From Macrotrachela quadricornifera (taxonomy: Eukaryota > Rotifera > Eurotatoria > Philodinida > Philodinidae): 64,000 nucleotides of DNA. The stretch lies in contig JAJEKB010021076.1 in assembly GCA_022393335.1 (NCBI GenBank), forward strand, positions 393,463-457,462. The letters run 5' to 3'. The notes under the pieces are model-generated. The model saw only the letters and a list, made by a program, of their open reading frames with translations. It did not search any database and was not told where the DNA came from. Every line of letters starts with the position of its first letter. The stretch's first letter is position 1. Positions 23,501-33,500 of the stretch are shown here, piece by piece. The position numbers and the translations under genes were made by a program.

Positions 23501-26500
23501 AACGGCCGTTGACCAAACTTCATAAAAAACAAATGCTTTTTGTTAAAAATGTGTTGTTTGTCTAAAAAATTGATCGTCAAAAAAATTTCGAAAAACTAAC
23601 ATGAGATTCGAGTTCCTTGACCCCGATTATCCTTCGGTCAACCCTTATAAAAATTTTTTTTTTGTAAAAAAAGTGATCCTTTGTGTAAAAAATTGATTCT
23701 CAAAAAAATTTTATAAAACTAACATCAGATTCGAGTTCCTCGATCCCTATTACCCTTTAGTTAAGTGTTATAGAAAATATGAATAAAATGTTTTTTTGAC
23801 CTTTTGCGGACATACAAGCAAGCAAGCAAACAATTTATGTTTCTAAGACTCTTCTGTACGAGAAAGAGAACAAGATCTTTTCTTTGCTAAGAGCTGTATT
23901 CGTTATTGCCTATGTCACTTTTTTACAGCTGTTCTTTGTAAATTGTCTTCTCTTTTCACGTTGCATCTTTTAGTGTATTTTGCTTTTCTAATAAAAATAT
24001 CAAACAATAAGAAGATGACATCGGAAAAAACGAATACGGCTTTTACCGAAGAAGAGATTCTGTTTTCGGAAGGTCGAAATTTGATCGATCAGAGTTTCGC
24101 TCATTTTGAAAACAAAAACATGCAACTATACAATAAATAACTCTTTATAAATTGTAGAGCTTCTCACGCTGCATCTCATGGTATATTTTGTTTTTTTAAT
24201 ACAAAGTATTAAACGATGATAAAATGGGATACAAAGTTCTTCATCCATTACAATCTAAAGAACCAACTAGGTGTCAACAAAAATAGTTTTTATGAAAATT
24301 CTATTATTATGATACTAGATGCATAGTGATCAAATAGCATAGAAAGATAGAGCTTTTTTTCTCTATCAGATGATATAGAAAGCAAAGTACTTAAAGTTTA
24401 TCATAAGGTATTAAGGTATCACAATTAGAACTTTTGGTCAGACCTAAGTATTGGTTCGAATTTTTGTTATCATTGTTCGAAAAATGCCAGAATTTGAGAA
24501 GTAATTTGGATCTCTCTCTCTCTTGACATAGCATTTTGAATGATGTCTGAACTATACAAATAACTACTGCTTCAATAGTATTTCATGTTCGGCATTTGTA
24601 CCAATTCCATTTCGGTAATGATTCCAAAGAACTTCAGCATCTCTTCATTAGTTGTTGGTTTCAATTGATGAAGTTTTGACCGTCTACTAATCTCATGGTT
24701 TTGCAAGTATTTCTGCATGCATCGATTAGTTGCATGAACTATGAGACCAATAAGTTCGTCCGATAGAAGTTACTTCTTCGATGAGTTCATGATCCTCCAG
24801 CGATTCCGCATCGGATTCTGGTTCTATTTCATTTCAAATGTGCGAATCAATGTCGTCATCAGTATTTTCTTCGTTAAAACCGTCAGATTCAAGGTACATT
24901 GCATCAAAATCGCAATCCTGAGACTTTATTTTACCGAGTGAGCTAGCGCCATTTTTCTATCCATTTCTTCAAACAACATGTGAATTATCCCAAAACCCCA
25001 ATTGTATTTATATACAAAACCATAGAGAGCAAAGGATAATGGAGAAAAAGCTGGAAACTTCTTTCTTTTTCTCGTGAGTATTTTGCATAATATGGAAAGG
25101 AACGAAAAAGTAATCCAAGCGATTACTTAGTTCCGCAGAAAAAAATGACTCATTATGTAGTGACAAGAAGAGGAGAACGCAATATAACCAGTAGAAGGTA
25201 AGGAAAAGGGCATTAAGCGTATCTATTAAAAGTTAACTGTTCATGGAACTGAATATCTCGAAAAAAATTTCTAAGAAAACTCAACCAGGTTGACTGGGTT
25301 AAGCACTTTTTAGTTTCTTTCTTGAAAAAAATTTTGGCTTAAATCAAAGATGAAATATTTTCGTTTTTCCTATTCATTCTCGAGGAATCAAGTTGATTGT
25401 CAAAAGAGGTTGTAAAAGAAAACGATCGAGTTGACAATGAAAATTCACTGAATCATTTTAAAGTCATACTATTGCAGAATGAAAGGACTTTTAACGGTAT
25501 TTTGCTTTAATTTTTCGAATAGAACGCAATAATTATGTACCAAGGAATCAAACGCTCACTTTTTTTTATCATTCGCAAGGCTTTTCGATGCTTTACACAA
25601 ATCAGTTTATTAGAGAACATAATTATAAGTCCTCAGCAAGTTGTTTAACCTAAGGAGAATGTGTGCTAGAACGATCGAGGATAATGATTGATCATGAACT
25701 AATTTAGGTTGTGCAGGCAAGAAGAAAGTTTTGTGAAAACACATAAAAATCTTTGAGGTTTACTTGAAAGTTATGCAGAATTTGTACTAAACATTCGAGA
25801 TATTCATCTAAATATCGAATATTTTGCAGTGTTTTTACAAAAACTTGTTATTACCTATGAAACGTACATCTTCAGAAAAAAAGACTCGACTTGTGTATCT
25901 AGGAGAACATCTTTTCGGGTTAAGCAACTAGCAGAAGAGTCGATTTCATTCAGAATGCAGCACTCACAAAAAACTAAGACAAAGCGGCAAGCTCTCGCAT
26001 AAGCAAGCGGACATACGTTTTTTTGCCCACAAATGGCTTTTCTTTGCTTAGAAATAGCTTTATACCACTCGGAAAACCATCTTTAAAACAATACAAGGTT
26101 TTCGCAAAAATCACGAGTTTTTGAGATTTCTGTAGAATAGCCTAGGTAAAGTTTCACAAGTTCAAGTTACTACCATATTTAGAATGCATATCCAGGAGTA
26201 TCTGGTAAAAATTTCAGCTTGATGGGAGATAACCCTCCATAGCTTTTCATAGTACGAGGCGGCAGAGTTTCGCGGTTGAATCTGCTGTCACAGTAGGTTA
26301 AAAGGTGTTTTAAAAACTATTATATATATAGTTCGATGCAGCTCCCACGAGCTGGTTTCGAATGCCACCCTAGTTTTCCTTCAAGGTCTAATACAGATAC
26401 CTGAAAGCGAATCTCCGCCTTGGGACCTCGGATTTTTGAGCACCTCCTGAAATACCTTAGGAAAGGTTGTATGAGTCGACGCTACTACAGTAAACAGAAT

Positions 26501-28315
26501 ACATATGTTTACATATGTAGTAAAAATATGCAGTTGATGGAATATGATCCCTTTTTCAAGTTTTTAATATACAGAACGGTACGTTTTCGGGTATATTTTC
26601 GGCAAAGAAACTGCTTGTTTTCTACTCTATTTTATTTTGGATTACGATCATTATTTTTTACCGTAAAGTCTGTAAGTGAGCAATTTTTTTGCGATACTGT
26701 TTGCTTGTGGAATATTGTGTTATGTTGCCGAACAGCTTGAATTTCTTTATTTATGCTGATTTCTGAGCCTAAGTCTAAACAGACTCTTGTCTTGGGCTCT
26801 ATAAAACTTTCAGAATAGCTATTTCAGGAAATGATAGATCAGATATGTGTGTATCTACGCAAACAGTTACACCATGGAAAAGAATATTTTCGCATATGTT
26901 CACCTAGCTCCCCACTGTATAAAAGACTCAAAAGTACATTGTATTATAGAACCACATTGAATGTGACAAGTGTTTTGAATCCTATACCTTTACAATGAAT
27001 ACTATTGAAACGATGTTTTTATTTATGTTCTAATACTAAATATGTGCGATGGATTTGTACGTAAAGACACCTGGAACTTGCCTGGGAATGATATACCTGG
27101 TTTTCCGGTAAAGGCACCCGATTATACCAGTTGTTGCTCAATATGTCAAGCAACCGGAGGATGCGTTGCTTTTTCGTATACAATCTCAATTCAAAATTGT
27201 TGGCCAAAAACGAGTGTGAGAAAAGATGGAAGTTCCGATGCAAATACAATATCTGGATACAATCGTAAGTATGCCGACTCTCTGTTAGAAGGTACCATAT
27301 AATTCACGAGAGTATCTTAATAAATGAGGGATTCTTTTCGAAATGTACATAATCATTTGAAAAACAACTAAACTTTCGACAATTTTCCTTATATAGATAT
27401 TTTTTGACAAAAATTTTGCAACAGGAATATTTGAAAGTCTTGCTTTGCTAATCGGCATAAATCTCATCAGTCAAATGAAAGTATAAGAAATAGATCTATC
27501 TCTCTGTGTTTGTTAGTCTTGTGTCTTTTCAATCAGAACTTGTTGTTGATTAGATATACTGAAGAAAAGAAATTTTCAGTCATGTGGCAACGGAATGTGG
27601 AGCCTCTTTGTTCGTCGATTGATCTCAATTTGCTCTCGTTTCTTTCAGAGACTTCCCTTTAAGAGAACAAATTGCGCACTTTTTGCTTTCTTTTTTGAAA
27701 CGAGAAGAAAGTTTAGTGAAAACACATGAAAATCTTTGAGGTTTACTTGAAAGTTATGCAGATTTTTTACTAAACAACCGAGAATATTCATCTAAATATC
27801 GAATATTTGACAGTGTTTTTACAAAAACTTTTTATTACCTATGAAACGTGCATCTTCAAAAAGAAAGATTCTACTTGTTTATGTGCAGTAAAAGAATAGA
27901 TTTTATTCAGAATGTAGCACTCGTGAGGAACTAAAAGAGCAGAGAATAGGAAAGACAAATTACACTCGATCAAAATGCACACTGTATTATAGAACCACAT
28001 TGAATGTGACGACTGTTTCAAATCCTAGGTCTTTACAATGAGTCCTATTGAAATGATGTTTTTATTTATGTTTGTACAGCGAACACATGTAATGGTTTCG
28101 TACGTAAGGACCAGTGGAACATGGCGGGAAACAGCGGACCAATTGTTCCGGTAAAAGTAGCCGACTACGCGAGTTGTTGTGCAAATTGTCAAGCAACTGC
28201 AGGATGTGTTGCTTTTTCGTATACAAACTCAACTCAAAGTTGTTGGGCGATAAGGTATGTGGGAAGTGGTGGATATTTTGATTCCAATACAGTATCGGGA
28301 TATGTTAATCAATGA
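20574..28315 (+). CDS. Membrane-anchored protein with multiple PAN/apple domains
   Basis: Exons by eye: 20574-20691, 21698-21925, 22732-22959 and 28080-28315, all joined in phase 1. Exon 1 encodes a short start (MIPPSKPVSL) and a single hydrophobic helix, a signal anchor. Each following exon carries one PAN_4-type apple domain of about 76 residues with the spacing Cys..CysCys-x2-Cys-x6-GlyCys-x-AlaPheSerTyr..CysTrp. Such domains bind protein or carbohydrate ligands outside the cell. The spliced product would be 269 residues with three domains. Exons 2 and 3 are exactly 228 nt, so whole domains can be gained or skipped without frame loss. A fourth domain copy at 27037-27264 has lost its acceptor. 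The intron after exon 3 has been invaded by a T1 MITE and a piggyBac fragment. Other upstream exons cannot be excluded. Confidence 0.65.
21600..22970. repeat. Tandem segmental duplication, unit 1 (unit 2 at 26940-28330)
   Basis: Two PAN exons plus the intron between them are duplicated. Intron sequence after exon 2 (from 21926) matches that after the pseudo-exon (from 27265) over several hundred nt, including TTTGAAAAACAACTAAACTT and GCAACAGGAATATTTGAAAG. The lead-in TAGAACCACATTGA.TGTGAC precedes three of the domain exons. A third piece of the same intron is found at 25715-25890, without an exon, implying an earlier extra unit. Confidence 0.8.
22983..24448. mobile_element. T1 foldback MITE, copy A (1466 bp)
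   Basis: Termini CTTGGGTCTGACCAAAAG and, inverted, CTTAGGTCTGACCAAAAG, each bordered by TA (22981-22982, 24449-24450). The inverted arms extend for about 300 nt with very high identity (22983-23298 against roughly 24140-24448). The centre holds three ~120-bp tandem units (23468-23830), a third partial copy of the inner arm (about 23940-24010), and the dispersed block shared with 1478-1575. It inserted 23 nt after the third PAN exon, in the intron. Confidence 0.85.
23468..23830. repeat. Three ~120-bp tandem units inside T1 copy A
   Basis: Each unit carries AAAACTAACATCAGATTCGA, then GTTCCT.GA.CC, and a poly-T/A turn with TTTGT.TAAAAAATTGAT. Related wording (AGATTCCTCGACCCC) occurs in the palindromic element at 58543-58856. 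Confidence 0.65.
24455..24940 (-). pseudogene. PiggyBac-like transposase, N-terminal fragment
   Basis: Reading the minus strand from 24940, an acidic N-terminus (ESDGFNEENTDDDIDSHI) is followed, after frameshifts and stops, by TNEEMLKFFGIITEMELVQM then P-x5-YW-like and SREER-type residues, ending in a Leu-rich LLLKFWHFSNND segment. This order (acidic leader, helix with Gly-Ile, MSR-x-RF, FLHF-like) is that of the DDE_Tnp_1_7 domain of piggyBac transposases. At least three frame changes and stops make it dead. The frame runs into the end of the T1 MITE at 24448, which truncates it; the catalytic Asp region is missing. Confidence 0.6.
24941..26939. other. No gene seen; intron of the PAN gene with decayed duplicate pieces
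   Basis: 25715-25890 repeats the intron segment also found at 22365-22550 and 27700-27870. An open frame at 26420-26740 (106 codons) is rich in Phe and Tyr without a recognisable pattern and is not called. The rest is unremarkable. Confidence 0.4.
27037..27264 (+). pseudogene. Fourth PAN/apple exon with a lost splice acceptor
   Basis: 228 nt that align throughout with the exon at 21698-21925, keep all Cys codons and the donor ATC|GTAAGT, and stay open. The acceptor, however, reads TTCTAATACT|AAATATG where the functional copy reads CTCTAATAG|CAAATATG. No other AG lies in the preceding 30 nt. The exon is therefore probably skipped, leaving the message in frame because its length is a multiple of three. 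Confidence 0.65.
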
Positions 28316-28659
28316 CTTAACAACAGCAGTAAATGTAATTGTTGGTGAAAATTTAATGTACTGAACAAAAAATAATGTCTATATGTCGGCTTCTTGTAAT
28401 CGTTATCAAAATAAAGAATAAAGTATGATAATTACAACAATATATTTATATTCATTGTAAGCAAAGGGGTAGATGTGCAGAATCTAACCTTGCGCAAGAA
28501 TGGTCGGTCGGGAAAATTCTTGAATACTCATTACCATTTGAAAAATTTTCTAAAAAAATATTCTCTCAACTTAGAGAAGAATTCTTTAGTTTCCAGAACG
28601 ATTCTTAGATGATTTGTGTTTTTATAAAATGTTTCTTCATATTTTTTTATTTTCATTAA
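28316..28659. other. 3' flank of the PAN gene
   Basis: The stop TGA (28313-28315) is followed by several AATAAA-type signals near 28412-28421 (AAATAAAGAATAAAG), suitable for polyadenylation. No other feature seen up to the TTAA at 28656. Confidence 0.5.
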
Positions 28660-29255
28660 TCTTTTCACCGCGACAGAGTCCACCGGTGGACCCCACTATA
28701 TTTTAACAAGAAACTTAATAGAGAAATACTTTTCTTCCGTCTATTCTTAGGCGGAAGGTTACACGTAAGATGTAATTTGCTTTGCCTTTGCTGTTTTTAA
28801 AATCGTTTATTGCATAGCGTGATGTTTTTCGTTAAAACAATTAAGACAAAAAAAATTATTACATTCAGAAGAGAAAGTTTTTATTTTCTTTGTTGTTACA
28901 TGACATACTTCTCTTGATTGTTGTTCCCTGTTTTTCGTCTAACAGCCAACACAAAGTCTTCGGGCATGGCAATCAGATCCTTCCATTTCTTCACGCCTGT
29001 GATCTGCCAGCTTGCGTTTCATTTGACTTGTTGAACGTCCTCTCGGACGAGATTTCAGATTCTTGTAGAGCACAGCAAGAAGTAAATCAATTCGATGCGA
29101 AAGAAGACCTACTATGCGATGATACAAATAACAGAAAGAAAAACAAATAGCTGTACAGACTGAAAATATCAATAAGCACATTAATCAAGCGCGGACACGC
29201 ACGAAAACTAATTTTGAAATTATTTTAATCGGAAATTCGAATCGCCCTGAAAGGG
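28660..29255. mobile_element. Internally deleted piggyBac-like element
   Basis: Left end TCTTTTCACCGCGA, right end inverted CCCTTTCAGGGCGA, both bordered by TTAA (28656-28659 and 29256-29259). TIRs are diverged but colinear. A short GC-rich hairpin, CCACCGGTGG, lies 20 nt inside the left end. The element keeps only the 3' part of a minus-strand transposase, so most of the gene was deleted. Confidence 0.65.
28807..29181 (-). pseudogene. PiggyBac transposase C-terminal cysteine-rich domain, broken
   Basis: The frame reads from 29181 down to a stop near 28939, just after RRLCVGC. It continues in the same frame past the stop with ...SSECNNFFCLNCFNEKHHA to a final stop at 28807. The order Cys-x2-Cys, then Cys, Cys-x2-Cys-Phe and His-His is that of the zinc-binding C-terminus of piggyBac-type transposases. 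One in-frame stop and the missing catalytic part make it non-functional. It sits in the expected place just inside a TTAA-bordered terminus. Confidence 0.6.
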
Positions 29256-30557
29256 TTAAGTGGAGAAGAGGATTTGAACACGAGAACAACTGATTCGTAG
29301 TCATGTAAATATTCACTGCACTAGAAATGTCGAATATTTGACCGATCCATTCCATTCTTATTCCAACACATTAGGAATTGACATACTGACCCACGCCAAG
29401 CATTTTTTGATGTTGTATCGAGGTCAATGAAAACTTCTTATTGGCTCGTTGTGTTTGACTTATTATAACTATAGTAATGGACAGAAGAAAATGATCTTTC
29501 TTACTAAATCTAGCCCACACTGACAATTAATTGCGCTTAATTGATTGTATATTTATCACCCATGAACTCCACTGACGCCACCTATTTGCCAGAACAAGCA
29601 AACTGTTCGAATAGAACTGTCCTTAAAATGACCAAAAACTTGACTTGATTACAGTCTTGATTTAGCATTGCGATAGATTCTTTTGGGTAGAAAACTATAA
29701 AATGCGTTTTATTTGACAAACAACCTTGTGACGTTAATTATAAAAAAAGTTTGAAACACACGTGTTTTGGTACAGCATTCACACCAGTTCTTGTATGAAT
29801 GTTGCGAAACTCATTTTTCTTCCAAACTAAGATACCCATTACATGTGAAAAGCTGTTAAACGTGTTCGTGAGAAGATTCATTTGGCATCGTTTCGAAAGT
29901 TAATGTTGTGAAACGTATTTTCTCTGACTGAAACTCGTTCCGAAGCGTTTTACATAGAATATGTCACGAAACGCATTGGAAAAAAATGAGTTTTGCATTA
30001 TTTCCAGAACTTGAAGACTACGAAACGCGTTACGTTCAATTAAAACGACAAGAAATAGGTTTCTTTCGCGCAAAAAATGATGCAGAACGCGTTTTGCAGT
30101 GCGTTTTCTTTAAATTTTTAACTGATAGGAAGTACATGATCAGAAAAGAAAACATATTCAAGTTTTTCTCATTTTCTTTCTATAGGTATTTACATATTTT
30201 TATTTATTATCCTTCTTGACTTCTCTTTTGTTACGTGATTTTCGTCACGACACCTTGTTCTGCTTAGAAAATCAACGATGTGTGTCTTTCCACGAGTAGA
30301 CATCTTAGCTGTAAGTGCATTAATAGCTAAACTAAGTTTTTTAAATATTTGAGAAGCACTGAAAATCGAAGTCCATTTTGCATGATTCTATAACATATCT
30401 AGTTTATTTAAGAAAAAACAAAATGAGTTTATCAGAGTTTTTTGACTAGAAGATAATTTCCTATTCAAAAACTTCTGTAACTCTAATAAAGTATTATAAT
30501 AATAGTGAAAGATCATGGCAAATTTTTGAAAAGAATGATAATGATAAAAACATTTTT
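29256..30557. other. No gene seen; 3' flank of the insulin-degrading enzyme gene
   Basis: AT-rich DNA with several scattered GAAACGCRTT and CGAAACTC-like words between 29800 and 30060, forming weak inverted pairs. The 77-codon frame at 29986-30219 has no support as a gene. It separates two convergent genes (PAN gene plus, IDE minus). Confidence 0.4.
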
Positions 30558-33500
30558 TTATAATTTGTAAAGAACAGGTACATTCACTTCTTCATATGAT
30601 TGAGCAAGTGGATAACATGACAATTTACTTTTCCATATATGAGCATTGTCAATCCATTCAAACTATAGAAAAAACAAACAAAAGCGTACAAAAAAAATCC
30701 GATTAACAATAATTTAACCTCTGGTAAATCAATTTGTTGTTTATCTAAAACATTGTCTTGTATTGTTTCATGGTTTATTTCTGCGACTGTATTAATTTCT
30801 AGTTTATTATCATCACTTTGAATAGTATTGATATCATTTGTTTGTAATGAAGATGATGGATTAACATGAACAGATAATTTACGTCGATGAATTGAATGTG
30901 GTGATATGTAATAATCATAAAAACGAATTAAATCATCACGTTCTAATCGTTTTATTATTTCACTTTCAAGAAGAGCTTAAAATAGAATTTTATTTGGAAT
31001 AAATCATTTTTAAAATATATTCTTACGACGATCAAAACAAAATTGATGCTTATATATTTCATACCAAAATTTATTCGTTTGATTTTCCATATTTTTTGCT
31101 ATTTCTAATCTTTTAACAATACAACCTTGACGTTGTTTTTTAAATAATTCATCAGACATTGTTAATATATAATCCTATTTAAATTAATATATTCTATCAT
31201 TATCAATAGCGGTGTAAGCCGAGAGCCTTAGTCGGTTATGGCGGCCGAAATTTTTTCATGATTTTTTTCAAAAAAATTTTTATATGAAACTAGCTTAGAG
31301 AGACCGCTGAAACTGATTTTAAACGCTCAAAATATTCAGAAACGAAATATTTTAATTTTTCTCGCAGTGACGGATAATCTATACGGCTTACACCTTTAAT
31401 TATCGATTATATTTTCCAAAACATACTCTTATGGAATGAATAAATAATTCAATACGTTTATTAACATATTCAAGTTTATGAGATGATTGTACACGAACTT
31501 GAAAACCTTGTTCACTAAACGTACGCCATTCATATGAACTAACAACATAACCTAATTGTTCTTTTGTTCGTAATTGATTAAAAAAAGGTTCTTCAACTAA
31601 ATGACAAAATAATTTCAATAAAGCATTATTTTCAAGTGTTTGTTCAAAACATTGAAAATATATTATAATTGCATTTATTTTATGTGCATCATTTAACATT
31701 TTATATGCATAATTACAACCTATTAAAATATTCAGTTTCAAAAAGATAAATAAGAAAATATATCAGTGGCGGAGCCAGGGAGAGGCAGATAGGGCTAAGC
31801 TCCATCTAGTGGGATTTTTGATGCATGTACTTTATTTATCAGGAGGGCTCAAAGGCCCGTTGAAGAGGTTCAGTCACCCCTAATCCAAAACTGTAGGTAG
31901 TAGGGTACAGAAATTTTCCTGAGATATGGTCAACCTGTGAGGAGGAGTACAGGAAACCTTTGCGAAGCTTCTTCCCTCCTCCGGTTATCAGTTTTTTTAG
32001 AAAAATCAGGGAATATGCGATAATGTTTTCAAGAAATTTTTTTATTGTAGAGGTTCCGAAAAATCTACTGGAGCTGAGCCTTTCCCCCCCCCCCTCCCTA
32101 GTTCAAAATCCTGGCTCCGTCGCTAAAATATAGTGAAACAAACCATCAGGTAATATTAATTGACGTTGATTAAACCACATACTTGGATACAATGGTTGAT
32201 AGAAAGATTTTTCTTGAAATTTTTTTTCAACTAAATTCATTAATTCAATTGATTGCTATAAAAATGAAAATAAACATTAAAAATAAAAACAAGTTTATAA
32301 TACATCTTTTGTTAAATTTCCATACATTAATGAATCAATATAAAAACGATTATATATTATTGATATGAATGATTCAATATCATCTTTTTTTATATCTTTA
32401 AAAAAAATCAGAGAACTATTGGAAATTTTATACTTTTTTTTAAAATTTACCATGAATACAAGAAAGTAATTCATTCGAATTCCAATGGCATTCATTTATT
32501 AAATAATAAATCCCAGCATTTGCCATTTCATAAGGAATCCCACGATGATAATTTTCTAATGATTGTTTATACTATAAATATATTTTAATTAGTTTAATAT
32601 CTATCTTATTAATTAAATTACTTTTTCTTTAATTATTTCAAATCTTTGTGTTTCGATTTTAATATTTATCATACGATCAACAACTTCATTAAGTAACTCT
32701 TTTATTTTATGATTATATCCATAAACTACTAACTGAAATAAGCCAATTGTAACATTATTTTCATTGAAAGCTAATTCACTATGGAAAATTAATGTCACAA
32801 AATCTTGATCCATATTTCTTTTTGATAGAAGGCGACTGAAACAGCACATTTTTTTACCAGAAGATAAAGATTCTTCTGCTCTTTCAGATTGTATAGAATT
32901 TATTATCTTTATCATGATTATAAATGAAACAGCATGTCAAATCGTGTCGCTATAGATTTTTTTCAGTGAGAAATGCATCCATATCTAGCGGAAAAAGATA
33001 ATATTAAAAGTATACGATGTAATTTACTATTCTCAGCAATTGTTACCGAGAAAATGTAGTTCTATATGAAATACGCACTGATTTACTATGTGAGACAACA
33101 GATATATATATAAGCACGAATAGGAAGAATACTTACGAGAAAGTATTGGAGAGATATCACGCATTATCAATACAAAAAAACAGAACGAGAGAAAAATGAC
33201 GTCATTCGAACATACTAGAAGGAGAAAAGAATCCACGCTATATAATGCATGTGAACAAGACAAAACTAAATATGAATGGAAGACATGTGTGAGAATGTTA
33301 TACTATGATACTATCGAATGGTAGAACTCGACATGAAAAGTACAATTGCAACTTCTACAGATTTCCTAAAATTGTCATCATGACTGATCTTCTTATCTTT
33401 ATTTTGGATAGAACCTCTTGAATATTGTTTTGAAATTCTATTTAGCGGAGATGTCCATCGCTGCACCGGTAACTCTTTTATGAAAGAGATTTAAAAATCT

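Noticed and set aside
28890..29150. Plus-strand 86-codon frame
   Set aside because: Antisense shadow of the piggyBac C-terminal remnant, which has the conserved Cys/His pattern on the minus strand.
24453..29250. Possible tRNA genes from TTCGAAT-like words
   Set aside because: No matching acceptor, D-arm and anticodon stems could be drawn around them.
32613..32915. IDE exon 13 beginning at the ATG at 32915
   Set aside because: The N-terminal part of that frame lies in an inverted repeat and is absent from homologues; the acceptor TTATTTCAG|TTAGTAG at 32733 restores phase and length.
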